A stretch of DNA of 64,000 nucleotides. Source: an uncultured Collinsella sp. GTDB lineage: Bacteria > Actinomycetota > Coriobacteriia > Coriobacteriales > Coriobacteriaceae. Positions 7,204 to 15,181 of this stretch are shown here, in pieces. The notes below the pieces were generated by a model that was given only the letters and a program-made list of their open reading frames with translations, did no database searches and was not told where the DNA came from. Position 1 is the stretch's first letter. Each line of letters begins with the position of its first letter. The stretch spans positions 1 to 64,000 of the forward strand of contig URVZ01000001.1 of the NCBI GenBank assembly GCA_900551365.1, written 5' to 3'. The position numbers were made by a program, and so were the translations under genes.

Positions 7204-7489
7204 ACCGGAAAGCGGCTGGAATCTCCCGCCGGGGTGCTTCGAGGGCGACCCCGGCGCACCGTGGAACAGGGAGGAGCCGAGGACCTGCGGCGAATGCTCG
7301 CACCTGCTCGAGGGATGCTGCGACTACGGCATCTGCGAGCTCGAGTTCGAGGAGGCGTTCGAGAACGACCCGAACGTCGGAACGGACGACCCCGGCGCCG
7401 AGTGGCACGCCGCGTGCTGGGCTCGCGACTGGATCGTCGACCACTATAAGGACATGCAGGAGGCGGCGTGCGACATGTTCTGTGGCTGA
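7187..7489 (+). CDS. Cysteine-rich phage protein
   Basis: 100 residues with TCGECSHLLEGCCDYGIC and, near the end, CWARDW and CDMFCG, so one or two zinc sites are likely. Started at TTG 7187 because GAGGAGGTG lies 7 bases upstream and no ATG fits. No family recognised. Overlaps the genes on both sides. Confidence 0.5.
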   Translation: MAASYKPESGWNLPPGCFEGDPGAPWNREEPRTCGECSHLLEGCCDYGICELEFEEAFENDPNVGTDDPGAEWHAACWARDWIVDHYKDMQEAACDMFCG

Positions 7490-7590
7490 TGCCGCTGGCG
7501 GCGCTCTTGGCGCTGCTGGCGTGGGTGGCGAGGTCCGCATGGGCGCTCGCCGTGGTTCTGACCGTTCTCGTGCGCATGGCGTGCGGGTGA
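7489..7590 (+). CDS. Small membrane protein, 33 residues
   Basis: Starts on the preceding stop (TGATG) and encodes an almost wholly hydrophobic peptide (MPLAALLALLAWVARSA, then LAVVLTVLV). One or two membrane passes are possible. No family recognised. Confidence 0.4.
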   Translation: MPLAALLALLAWVARSAWALAVVLTVLVRMACG

Positions 7591-7606
7591 GATTGGAGGG
7601 AATGTA

Positions 7607-7729
7607 ATGGAAGAGATCGTAAGGCTGGCCGGCAGGCTCATCGGATGCCTCATCGTGACGGCGCTCGTGCTGCTGTGCATCGCCGCCGTGCTGTGGTGCA
7701 TGCAGCTGGTCGTGGGGCTGGTCGCATGA
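7607..7729 (+). CDS. Small membrane protein, 40 residues
   Basis: ATG behind GGAGGGAATGTA. Short charged start (MEEIVRLAGR), then one long hydrophobic span (LIVTALVLLCIAAVLW). The stop overlaps the next start (ATGA). Probably a membrane peptide; function unknown. Confidence 0.45.
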   Translation: MEEIVRLAGRLIGCLIVTALVLLCIAAVLWCMQLVVGLVA

Positions 7730-7926
7730 GCGCCGGCGAGAGGGTTGCGCAACAGCTCCGCGACGCCGCGGCCCTGCTGGAGTCCATGGCGGACGACGTG
7801 GCGGGGGACATCGACGAGAGGTTCGTGCTGCCGCCCATCGCGATCACCATCAAGATAGGAAGCACCGACGAGACCCCGACCCTGTCGGTGAAGAAGGACT
7901 ACCTCGCGAGGAGGCGCCTGGCATGA
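7726..7926 (+). CDS. Small phage protein, 66 residues
   Basis: ATGA-coupled to the gene before. An N-terminal helix (RVAQQLRDAAALLESMADD) is followed by strands (IAITIKIGS, TPTLSVKKDY). Resembles small phage proteins of unknown role that precede HNH genes near the terminase. Confidence 0.5.
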   Translation: MSAGERVAQQLRDAAALLESMADDVAGDIDERFVLPPIAITIKIGSTDETPTLSVKKDYLARRRLA

Positions 7927-8204
7927 CTTGGAGCTCCAACGGCAACGCCGAGCGCAAGCTCAAGGCGAGGCTCCGCGCCGAGGGCAGGCCGTGCCACATA
8001 TGCGGCCAGCCCATAGACTACAGCCTGCCGCCCGGCACGCCGTGGAGCTTCGAGGCCGACCACGTGGTGCCGAGGGCGAGGGGCGGCGCGGTGCTGGACT
8101 ACGCGAACCTCGACGCGGCGCACCGCATCTGCAACCAGAGGAAGGGCAAGCACATGCCGGGCGACGCGAGGCCCGTCGAGATAAGGCGCACGAGGCTGTT
8201 CTGA
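7923..8204 (+). CDS. HNH endonuclease next to the terminase
   Basis: 93 residues with CHICGQPIDY, EADHVVPRARGG and AAHRICNQRKG: CxxC zinc knuckle, the DH/H core and the final N-H-CxxC part of an HNH nuclease. Such genes often sit next to the terminase of HK97-like phages, and several have been shown to help terminase cut DNA at cos sites. That link to packaging is inferred from position. Confidence 0.8.
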   Translation: MTWSSNGNAERKLKARLRAEGRPCHICGQPIDYSLPPGTPWSFEADHVVPRARGGAVLDYANLDAAHRICNQRKGKHMPGDARPVEIRRTRLF

Positions 8205-8247
8205 AGGCTCGAGACAACTGAATAGGCGGGGCTGAAAAGCCAAACTG

Positions 8248-8287
8248 GAGGCGCGGTCGTTTGCTCGGCTGCGCCTCACTGTTTTTT
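8248..8287 (+). terminator. Rho-independent terminator after the early operon
   Basis: GAGGCGC (8248-8254) pairs with GCGCCTC (8271-8277), followed by a six-T run at 8282-8287. It would separate early from late transcription. Confidence 0.65.
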
Positions 8288-8449
8288 GGGGCGCTGAGCC
8301 GCCGATGGCGGGGGCATTGCCCCTCCCCGGGGGTGCATGGACACCCATCGCTGCCAGTGCCGATTTCCCCCCGCCCCATGACCCCAGGGCGGGGTAGGCC
8401 GCGAATCTCACCCGCATCGCACAATGCGGGCACGAGAAAGGAGGCCGGG
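8288..8449 (+). other. Structured non-coding block before terS (candidate cos or small RNA)
   Basis: No gene is seen. It holds several inverted repeats: CGATGG ... CCATCG flanking G- and C-runs (about 8302-8352), CCCCGCCC ... GGGCGGGG (about 8377-8397), and CCCGCAT ... ATGCGGG (8411-8430). Position between an HNH gene and terS is where cos-type phages often carry their packaging site. A structured leader for the late operon is the alternative. Confidence 0.4.
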
Positions 8450-8881
8450 ATGCCGGAGATGCCGGAATCGGTCGCATCCGACGACTATCAATCGCATATC
8501 TGGGCGAGCGTAACCGCATCGGGGCGCTTCTCCGACGAGGACGCGCCGAACCTCGCGCTGCTGTGCTACTGGCACGCCGTGGCGAAGGCCGCGGAGGACG
8601 CGATGAGCAGGGGCAAGTCCGTGAAGGTGCTCGACCCCGTCGGCTACAAGCCCGTCAAGGCGAAGAACGGGCGGCACGCCATCATGGAGCGCCCGCACCC
8701 CGCCGTGTCCGTGCTCAAGCAGGCGACAGCCGAGATACGCGCGCTCAACGAGCTGCTCGGGCTGTCGCGCAAGGCGGTGCCCATCCAGGTGCAGCAGGCG
8801 CGTCCGCAGAGCGACGGCGCTAGGGTGCTGAGCCTCATGTTCGCCGACCGCGAGCGCAAGGCCAAGGCGGCGGGCGCCTGA
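8450..8881 (+). CDS. terS: Terminase small subunit (P27-like)
   Basis: 143 residues. Recognises the packaging site and hands DNA to the large subunit. The middle (YWHAVAKAAEDA, later MERPHPAVSVLKQATAEIRALNELLGLS) is typical of P27-family small terminases: a conserved N-P-x-x-x-x-L-K-like stretch followed by a helix ending in LGLS/T-P. Start at the ATG behind AAAGGAGG. The stop overlaps the terL start. Confidence 0.75.
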   Translation: MPEMPESVASDDYQSHIWASVTASGRFSDEDAPNLALLCYWHAVAKAAEDAMSRGKSVKVLDPVGYKPVKAKNGRHAIMERPHPAVSVLKQATAEIRALNELLGLSRKAVPIQVQQARPQSDGARVLSLMFADRERKAKAAGA

Positions 8882-10302
8882 TGGAGCCCAGGCAGACGCC
8901 GACATACGAGGCCAACGTCCCGGAGGACCTCAGCGGCGACGGCGGGATGGCCTGCGAGCTCGCGACCGCCTACTTCGGCGACCCGCTGCCGTGGCAGCCG
9001 CACCTGCTCGACGCGATGCTGGCCCGCGACGCGCGCGACAAGTACCTGCTGCGCACGCTAGGCATCTCCATCCCGCGCCAGAACGGAAAGAGCTGGGTCG
9101 TGCGCGCCAGGTGCTTCTACGGCGCGCTCAACGGCGAGAAGATCCTGTACACCTGCCAGCACGGCGACACCTCCGACCAGATGTTCAAGGAGCTGTCCCA
9201 GCCATTCGAGGACGAGGACGAGACCGAGCTGCACGACCTCCTGCTCGCCGTGCGCAAGACGAACGGGCAGCAGGCCATCAGCCTCAAGAACGGCGGACTC
9301 ATTCGCTTCACCACCCGCACCAACTCGCTGGCGCGAGGCAAGACCTACGACGTGCTCATCTACGACGAGGCGCAGGAGCTCACGGACACGCAGCAGGCGG
9401 CGTCCCTGCCTGCAATCTCGGCGAGCGCGATGCACAACCCGCAGACCATCTACCTCGGAACGCCGCCAGGCCCCGACAACGTCGGCACGGTGTTCCGCGA
9501 CCTCCACGACGACGTGCACGACGGCGAGTCCGAGATGGCGTGGATCGAGTGGGGCGCGGACGAGATAGGCGACGTCCACGACGAGTCGAGATGGTACGAG
9601 TTCAACCCGTCCATGGGCACCGTGCTCAACTACGAGGCCGTCAAGGGCGAGTCCGAGCAGATGCAGCCCGACGTGTTCGCGCGCGAGCGCCTCGGATGGT
9701 GGGCGAAGACGGGAGGCTCGCTCCTCTACGCCCTGTCCTCCAAGAAGTGGGACGGGTGCCGGCGCGACTCGGCGCCCACCGGCGGAAAGCTCGCCTTCGG
9801 CGTGAAGTTCTCCGTGGACGGCTCCCGCGCCGCGGTGTCCTGGGCGCTCGCCGACAGGGACGGACCGTCCTACGTCGAGCTGTACGACGTGATGGGCGCT
9901 TCGGGCGGAACGGTCGCGATCTCGGACATGCTCCTGCGCAACCGAGACGAGATCGCGTGCGTCTGCATCGACGGCAAGTCCGGAGCGGACGCGCTCAAGC
10001 GGCGGATGCTCGACGGCGGCTTCAGCAAGTGCGCACTCGAGATGGGAACCCCGGCAATCGTGCAGGCTGCGGCGTCGATGCTCAAGGACGAGGTCGACTC
10101 GGGCACGCTCTCGCACATCGAGTCGCCGGCGCTCGACGACTCGGCGCGCAAGTCGCTCAAGCGCGACATCGGCAGGGACGGGTGGGGCTTCGAGGACGGT
10201 CCCGACTCCATCGCCGCCCCCATCGAGTCCGCATCGCTCGCCCTCTGGGCGGCGAGAACAACGAAACGAGACCCGCGAAGGGAACAGGAGGCCAGCTTCT
10301 GA
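8881..10302 (+). CDS. terL: Terminase large subunit
   Basis: 473 residues; ATP-driven motor and nuclease that packages phage DNA. Walker A-like PRQNGKS at residues 65-71 and Walker B LIYDEAQ at 159-165 are clear. The C-terminal half has the RNase H-like nuclease pattern: FGVKFSVDG near 290, and an ICIDG-like segment (CVCIDGKSG). Length is normal. It overlaps terS and the portal gene, as in HK97-like cassettes. Confidence 0.9.
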   Translation: MEPRQTPTYEANVPEDLSGDGGMACELATAYFGDPLPWQPHLLDAMLARDARDKYLLRTLGISIPRQNGKSWVVRARCFYGALNGEKILYTCQHGDTSDQMFKELSQPFEDEDETELHDLLLAVRKTNGQQAISLKNGGLIRFTTRTNSLARGKTYDVLIYDEAQELTDTQQAASLPAISASAMHNPQTIYLGTPPGPDNVGTVFRDLHDDVHDGESEMAWIEWGADEIGDVHDESRWYEFNPSMGTVLNYEAVKGESEQMQPDVFARERLGWWAKTGGSLLYALSSKKWDGCRRDSAPTGGKLAFGVKFSVDGSRAAVSWALADRDGPSYVELYDVMGASGGTVAISDMLLRNRDEIACVCIDGKSGADALKRRMLDGGFSKCALEMGTPAIVQAAASMLKDEVDSGTLSHIESPALDDSARKSLKRDIGRDGWGFEDGPDSIAAPIESASLALWAARTTKRDPRREQEASF

Positions 10303-11720
10303 TGGCAGCAGTGAACATGGAACTGGCGGGGCAGGTAGCATCCGCCGCAGGCTTGGAGCCGGGCGACGCGGCGCTCGTCCGCGAGCTCATGACCGTCTGG
10401 CGCGAGCACCGCGCCAGCAATCTCGAGCGCGAGGACTACTACCTCGGGCACGTGTCGGTGAAGGACCTCGGCATCGCCATGCCGGCGAGCCTCGCCAAGA
10501 AGATCAACCCGCGCGTCGACTGGCCCCGCAAGGCCGTGCACGCCCTGGCGGACCGCTCCATCTTCAACGGTTACACGTGCGCGGACGAGCAGACGAGTAA
10601 GGCCCTCCGCGCCATCTGCGAGTCGAACCAGCTGGAGCGCCTCTACCGCAAGAACCTCATCGGCGAGCTGAAGCACTGCTGCGGCTTCTGGACCGTGACG
10701 GACGGCGGCGGCTACCCGGTCATCTCGGCATACCCCGCCACCGCGGCGGCGGCCCTGTGGGACGACGCTCGCAAGGCCATCAGGGCGGGCATCGTCGTGG
10801 CTGAGTCCAAGAAGATGCCCGGCGACGCCGAGCGCGTGCCGACCGTGGTGCACCTGCTCACCGACAACAGCCTCGTGGTGCTCACGCGCGACGGCGGCTC
10901 GTGGGTAGCCGAGTACCGCGAGCACTCGATGGGGCGCTGCCTCATGGAGCCGATGGCACACGGCGCGACGCTCGAGCGCCCCTTCGGCACCTCGCGCATA
11001 AGCCGCTCCGTGATGAGCATCACCGACGACGCCATCCGGCAGCGCGCCCGAATGGAGGTCGCCGCCGAGGCCGCGACCCTGCCGCAGACTTGGCTACTGG
11101 GCACCTACAAGAAGATGCTCAACGACGGCAACAAGTACGACGCCTCGATGGGCGCGGTCAACGAGATCACGAAAGACCCGGACGGCGACAAGCCAACGGT
11201 CTGGCAGTCCGCGCAGCTCCAGATGGCACCGCTCACGGAGTACCTGCGCCAGCTCGCCTGCCAGATGTCGGCCGTGACCAACGTACCGGTGAGCTTCTTC
11301 GGCGTGTCCAACGACAACCCGTCCTCCTCGGACGCTATCGCCGCGTCCCTGGAGCCCTTGGTCATCGACGCCAAGAACCTCAACCGCGACAACGGCACGG
11401 CGCTGCGCAACGTGGCCTACATGGCGCTCGCCGTGGCGAACGGCACCGATTTCGCCACCGAGCGCGACGCGGGGCATGAGATCAACCCGCGATTCCTGTC
11501 CCCGGCGTACCCGTCCACGGTGAGCCTGTCCGACGCGCTGCTCAAGCAGGTGCAGGCGCTCCCGAAGCTCGCCAACTCCACGGTGGCCTACGAGATGCTC
11601 GACTACACGGACGAGCAGATCCAGCGCATCGAGTCGGATGCCAAGAAGGCGCAGGCGGGCGCGGCTATCGCATCGCTGTTCGAGCCGAAGGAGGGCGAGA
11701 ATGGCGGCGGTGCCGACTAG
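10302..11720 (+). CDS. Portal protein (SPP1 gp6-like)
   Basis: 472 residues; forms the ring at the capsid vertex through which DNA passes. N-terminal EDYYLGHVSVKDLGIAMP, later NPRVDWPRKAVHALADRS, and the conserved middle (GTSRISRSVMSITDDA) fit SPP1-type portals. The region VSFFGVSNDNPSSSDAI, then the LEPLVIDAKN segment, matches the stem/clip region of the family. Position directly after terL agrees. Its end overlaps the MuF-like gene by 20 bases. Confidence 0.85.
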   Translation: MAAVNMELAGQVASAAGLEPGDAALVRELMTVWREHRASNLEREDYYLGHVSVKDLGIAMPASLAKKINPRVDWPRKAVHALADRSIFNGYTCADEQTSKALRAICESNQLERLYRKNLIGELKHCCGFWTVTDGGGYPVISAYPATAAAALWDDARKAIRAGIVVAESKKMPGDAERVPTVVHLLTDNSLVVLTRDGGSWVAEYREHSMGRCLMEPMAHGATLERPFGTSRISRSVMSITDDAIRQRARMEVAAEAATLPQTWLLGTYKKMLNDGNKYDASMGAVNEITKDPDGDKPTVWQSAQLQMAPLTEYLRQLACQMSAVTNVPVSFFGVSNDNPSSSDAIAASLEPLVIDAKNLNRDNGTALRNVAYMALAVANGTDFATERDAGHEINPRFLSPAYPSTVSLSDALLKQVQALPKLANSTVAYEMLDYTDEQIQRIESDAKKAQAGAAIASLFEPKEGENGGGAD

Positions 11721-12972
11721 CCTGCTGGACGAGCTGACCGATGAGGTGAACGCGCTGTCGGCAGACGCCCAGGCGAAGGTGAGGCCGGCGCTCGAGTCCC
11801 TGCTGTCGAGCTGGGAGCGCGGAGGTGGCGGCGATGTCGCCTCTCTCCGCGAGAGGGCCTACGAGACGATCGAGACGGTGCTCGGGTACTACGCCGACAC
11901 GTGCGCCGCCGCGAGGGCCGCAGAATACTACGACGCGGTCAGGGCGTCGCAGGGCTTCCCCGGGAAGTATCGGGCGGTCGCCGAGTCCATGCGAGACCCG
12001 GACGCCACGCTCGGCGCGGTTAGATATTTCATCGGCAAGGTCGTCGAGGGCGCCCCCGAGGTCTTTGTCTCGCGGTGCGTCACGAGGGTCGACGAGGAGA
12101 TCAGGCGCGCCGCCAACAGGTGCGTCGCCCACAACGCGCGCAAAGACCCGGCAAAGCCGTGGTACGCCCGCGTTCCCCGTGGCGAGACGTGCGGGTTCTG
12201 CCTCATGCTCGCGTCGTTCGGCTTCTACGCCAAGACTGAGGAGGCGGCCGAACACTCGCACGCGCACTGCGACTGCCGAATCGTTCCCGGCTTCGACGGG
12301 GTGACCACAGTCAAGGGATACGACCCTGACGGGATGTACGAGAGGTATAACGACTGCCTGGCCGCGCTCGGAGGCCGCGACGGCATCGCCTCCGACTGGT
12401 ACGCAATGCCGGAGGACGAACGCAAAGCGCTCGTGAGGCGCCACGGCAACAAGGAGGGGAAGGCGTACACCGCCTACCTCAACAACCGCGTCGCATCCGA
12501 GATAGAGCTACGCGACCCGTCCTGGTACGCGGGCGGCGAGCATAAGGGCATAACGTTCACGGACGATGCGGTGAGGCGCGACAAGGTAAAGAGGTGGAGG
12601 GTAGACCCCGGAGAGAGGAGAACCGCAGAGAAGCTGGCGGCACTGGGCTACAAGACCGAGTTCTGGGAAGACGAGGTGCACCTGAAGAGCGAGAACGCGC
12701 AGGGAAAAACGACCGTAAGCCGCGCCGACCTGTCCACGGGCATCGAAATCAAGACCGTGTACACGTCGAAATCGGAGAACACGTTCAAGTCGCACATGAA
12801 GTCCGTGGCCAACAAGAGCGGGGTGCGGTTCGCCGTCTTCGACGTCAGCGAGAACAAGTCGGTCACCGACAGCCAAGCCGAAGCGTGGATACGCAAGTAC
12901 ATGAAGAGGTACGGAATCTCTGAGGTGCGGATGCTGGGGCACGACGGGTCGCTCCAAACGATAAAAAAATAG
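11701..12972 (+). CDS. MuF-like minor head protein with a nuclease-like C-terminal domain
   Basis: 423 residues. Residues about 160-198 hold GETCGFCLMLASFGFY ... HAHCDCRIVPGF, the Cys/His signature of SPP1 gp7/Mu F-type minor head proteins, which are loaded into capsids. Beyond residue 290 the protein is unrelated to that module: AEKLAALGYKTEFWED, then a D343 ... E349-x-K351 pattern, and VRFAVFDVSENKS. This resembles the restriction-like nuclease fold of CdiA-CT-type toxins. MuF proteins with toxin C-termini are known in temperate phages. Codons in this part (AGA, AGG, GTA) differ from the head portion, suggesting a swapped-in module. No immunity gene is evident next door. The toxin assignment is inferred. 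Confidence 0.7.
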   Translation: MAAVPTSLLDELTDEVNALSADAQAKVRPALESLLSSWERGGGGDVASLRERAYETIETVLGYYADTCAAARAAEYYDAVRASQGFPGKYRAVAESMRDPDATLGAVRYFIGKVVEGAPEVFVSRCVTRVDEEIRRAANRCVAHNARKDPAKPWYARVPRGETCGFCLMLASFGFYAKTEEAAEHSHAHCDCRIVPGFDGVTTVKGYDPDGMYERYNDCLAALGGRDGIASDWYAMPEDERKALVRRHGNKEGKAYTAYLNNRVASEIELRDPSWYAGGEHKGITFTDDAVRRDKVKRWRVDPGERRTAEKLAALGYKTEFWEDEVHLKSENAQGKTTVSRADLSTGIEIKTVYTSKSENTFKSHMKSVANKSGVRFAVFDVSENKSVTDSQAEAWIRKYMKRYGISEVRMLGHDGSLQTIKK

Positions 12973-13017
12973 GCGGGAGCTGCATGTCTCAATAGGTGAG
13001 TCAAACAGCTTCCGCCT
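12971..13017 (+). other. Long hairpin just after the MuF-like gene
   Basis: AGGCGGGAGCTG (12971-12982) pairs with CAGCTTCCGCCT (13006-13017) with one G-U pair, around a 23-base loop. It starts inside the stop codon. No T-run follows, so it may protect or process the mRNA 3' end rather than terminate. Confidence 0.45.
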
Positions 13018-13036
13018 AACCCCATCATACCGCATG

Positions 13037-13058
13037 GCCGCCCACGGGCGGCTTTTTT
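13037..13058 (+). terminator. Rho-independent terminator between head genes
   Basis: GCCGCCC-AC-GGGCGGC followed by six T residues (13053-13058). It would reduce read-through from the portal/MuF genes into the scaffold and capsid genes, which are probably transcribed from their own promoter. The two-base loop is very tight, so the outermost loop pairs may not form. Confidence 0.65.
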
Positions 13059-13118
13059 CATGCCGAAAAACGCCAAACAGGCCAAATCTCACGCCCGTAG
13101 GACACTGCCGCGCGACAG

Positions 13119-13184
13119 GGCCGCACGGCCCGAAACGCACATCTAAGGGGCTCGGCCGCACGGCTGGCCCGACGGGCCGCACGG
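13119..13184 (+). repeat. Three direct repeats GGCCGCACGG before the scaffold gene
   Basis: Copies at 13119-13128, 13154-13163 and 13175-13184, each within a short palindromic context. The stretch 13059-13202 has no gene. Spacing of 35 and 21 bases could suit a regulator of capsid gene expression, but G+C-rich sequence makes chance repeats more likely. Confidence 0.35.
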
Positions 13185-13202
13185 TCCGGGAAAGGACGCG
13201 AC

Positions 13203-13661
13203 ATGGCAGCAGAGACCAACACGGAGCCCACGGGCGGTACGGAGCCGACCGGGGGCGAGGAGGCCGACTACAAGGCGCTCTACGAGGCCGAGAAGGCGCA
13301 CTCCCGCAAGTGGGAGAAGCAGGCCAAGGCCAACAAGAGCGCGGCAAGCGCACTCGACGAGGCCAACCAGGCGAAGAAGACCGCCGACGAGAAGGTCGCG
13401 GAGCTCGAGAAGCGACTCGACGCCAAGGAGAAGGCCGAGGCGCGAGCCAAGACCGCCGCCAAGGTCGCGCAGGAGAAGGGAGTCCCCGCCGAGCTCATCG
13501 TCGGCGAGGACGAGGAGAGCATGGCCGCATGGTGCGACAAGATGCTCGCCGCATTCAAGACAAAGCCCGCGCCGCGAGTGGAGAAGCCCGGCAGCTTCGA
13601 CAAGGGCGGCAAGGGCGGGGACGAGGCGCTGCGAGACTTCGCCAAGCGCCTCCTGAAGTAA
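13203..13661 (+). CDS. Capsid scaffolding protein
   Basis: 152 residues, highly charged and mostly helical: acidic Thr/Gly-rich start, a long coiled coil (EKAHSRKWEKQAKANKSAAS and onwards to about residue 90), a short LIVGEDEESMAAW segment, and a basic end (RDFAKRLLK). This layout, just before the major capsid gene, is typical of DUF4355-like scaffolds that template the procapsid and then leave. Start follows GGGAAAGGA. Confidence 0.75.
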   Translation: MAAETNTEPTGGTEPTGGEEADYKALYEAEKAHSRKWEKQAKANKSAASALDEANQAKKTADEKVAELEKRLDAKEKAEARAKTAAKVAQEKGVPAELIVGEDEESMAAWCDKMLAAFKTKPAPRVEKPGSFDKGGKGGDEALRDFAKRLLK

Positions 13662-13686
13662 GCCAAACCCGAAGAAAGGCACAGAA

Positions 13687-14574
13687 ATGGCTGCAAACGA
13701 CACCCAGAAAATCAAGCTGCCGTCCAGCGTGGTCTCCACCATCATCGGCAAGGTGAAGGACACCTCCACCATCGCCACGCTGAGCCCCAGCACGCCGCAG
13801 AAGTTCGCCGACACGACCTATCTCGTGTTCAACCCGACCGCAGAGGCCGAGGTCGTCGCCGAGGGCGGCAAGAAGTCCGGCTCCGAGATCTCCACCGACC
13901 CCGTGGTCGCAAAGCGCGCCAAGATCGTTACGACCACGCGCGTCTCCGACGAGCTGAAGTGGGCCGACGAGGACAACCAGCTGGAGATCATCTCCAACAT
14001 CATCGCAGACCAGACCGCCGCCGCGGGCCGCGCGCTCGACTACATCGTCTACCACGCCATCAACCCCAAGACCGGCCTCGGCCTCACGGGCTACACCGCC
14101 CTGACCGCTGACAAGGACGTCCACAGCGTCGCCAAGACCGACTCCCCGGTCGACGACATTGACTCCCTCTCCGACGCCCTGCTCGACTACGGCATCAACG
14201 GCATCGCCATGAGCCGCCAGTTCGCCTCCGAGCTGCGTAAGCTGCGCGTGCCCGCCACCGGGCAGCGCCTGTACCCCGAGGTGCCGCTGTCCCTCAACGT
14301 GGGCAACCTCGACGGCATCCCCGCCTCCGTGTCCGGCACCGTGAACGGCCGTCTCGCCAAGACCCCGACCAAGGTCTCCGCGATCATGGGCGACTTCTCC
14401 GCCATCAAGTGGGGCATGGTCCGCGACATCACCGCCGAGGTCATCGAGTACGGCGACCCCGACAACACCGGTCAGGACCTGAAGGGCTACAACCAGATCG
14501 CCTACCGCACCGAGGCCGTCCTGGCATACGCGGTACTCGACCCGAAGGCCTTCGCCGTCCTCAAGAGCGCCTAG
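13687..14574 (+). CDS. Major capsid protein (HK97 fold)
   Basis: 295 residues; forms the icosahedral shell. Features of the HK97-like family include the N-terminal arm (KIKLPSSVVSTIIGKVKD), the E-loop-like region (VFNPTAEAEVVAEGGKKS), KIVTTTRVSDELKWAD, and the terminal QIAYRTEAVLAYAVLDPKAF. Length is typical of the P22/HK97-type capsid proteins that use a separate scaffold. RBS GAAGAAAGG. Codon use is very biased to C-ending codons, as expected for a highly expressed gene. Confidence 0.85.
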   Translation: MAANDTQKIKLPSSVVSTIIGKVKDTSTIATLSPSTPQKFADTTYLVFNPTAEAEVVAEGGKKSGSEISTDPVVAKRAKIVTTTRVSDELKWADEDNQLEIISNIIADQTAAAGRALDYIVYHAINPKTGLGLTGYTALTADKDVHSVAKTDSPVDDIDSLSDALLDYGINGIAMSRQFASELRKLRVPATGQRLYPEVPLSLNVGNLDGIPASVSGTVNGRLAKTPTKVSAIMGDFSAIKWGMVRDITAEVIEYGDPDNTGQDLKGYNQIAYRTEAVLAYAVLDPKAFAVLKSA

Positions 14575-14585
14575 GGGGTACCGAG

Positions 14586-14783
14586 ATGGCTCAGCTAGTC
14601 CAGAAATTCATCGTGGAGGACGCGGGCAAGGCGTCCAGCATCCTCCCGCAGCACGTGGCGCTCGTCTCGCCCGACGGCAAGCCGCTCGTCGTGCCCAAGA
14701 AGGTCGCCAACCCCGGCGCCAGCCCGACCGTCGCGAAGGTCGTGCAGGCCCTCGTCGACGCCGGGATCATGGAGGCCGAGTAG
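14586..14783 (+). CDS. Small head-associated protein, 65 residues
   Basis: Follows the capsid gene by 11 bases. Sequence ends NPGASPTVAKVVQALVDAGIMEAE. Resembles small proteins found after the capsid gene in coriobacterial and clostridial phages; they may be head decoration or fibre proteins. Function inferred from position only. Confidence 0.5.
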   Translation: MAQLVQKFIVEDAGKASSILPQHVALVSPDGKPLVVPKKVANPGASPTVAKVVQALVDAGIMEAE

Positions 14784-14785
14784 CC

Positions 14786-15181
14786 ATGGCCGCGCTCGCC
14801 AGCGTGGACGACTACAAGGCCCGCTACGGCGAGCCCGCGGACGAGGCCCGCACCGGGGTGCTGCTGCAGGACGCATCGGACCTGATGCTCGCGGCATTCG
14901 AGGACCGAATCGGCGAGTACACCGAGGGGGCGTGCCCGGCGTTCGACCGCGCCGCGCCCGCCGTGTGCTGCCTGCTCGTCAACCGCGTGCTCTCCGCCCC
15001 CGCCGCCATGGCGGGGGCCACCCAGTACAGCCAGGGGGCGGGCGGATACACGGCATCGGTGACCTACGGCTCGGCGCTCGGCGAGATGTACCTCGGGAAG
15101 AGCGACCTCAGGCGTCTCGGCCTCACCGGTCAGGCGCTCGGGGCGCTCACGCCTCTGGAGAGGGGAGGGGTGGCCGAATGA
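14786..15181 (+). CDS. Head-tail connector (Gp15/Gp19-like)
   Basis: 131 residues. It opens with ASVDDYKARYGEP and continues with ASDLMLAAFEDRIG, the helical start typical of adaptor proteins that bind the portal from below. The later part (GGYTASVTYGSALGEMYLGKSDLRRLG) fits the Gp19/Gp15/Gp42 family. Overlaps the next gene by ATGA. Confidence 0.7.
   Translation: MAALASVDDYKARYGEPADEARTGVLLQDASDLMLAAFEDRIGEYTEGACPAFDRAAPAVCCLLVNRVLSAPAAMAGATQYSQGAGGYTASVTYGSALGEMYLGKSDLRRLGLTGQALGALTPLERGGVAE

Noticed and set aside
8991..10301. Extension of the portal frame upstream through terL (909 codons in total)
   Set aside because: The Arg/Ala/Gly-rich upstream part is an alternate reading of terL; the portal starts at 10302 on the terL stop.
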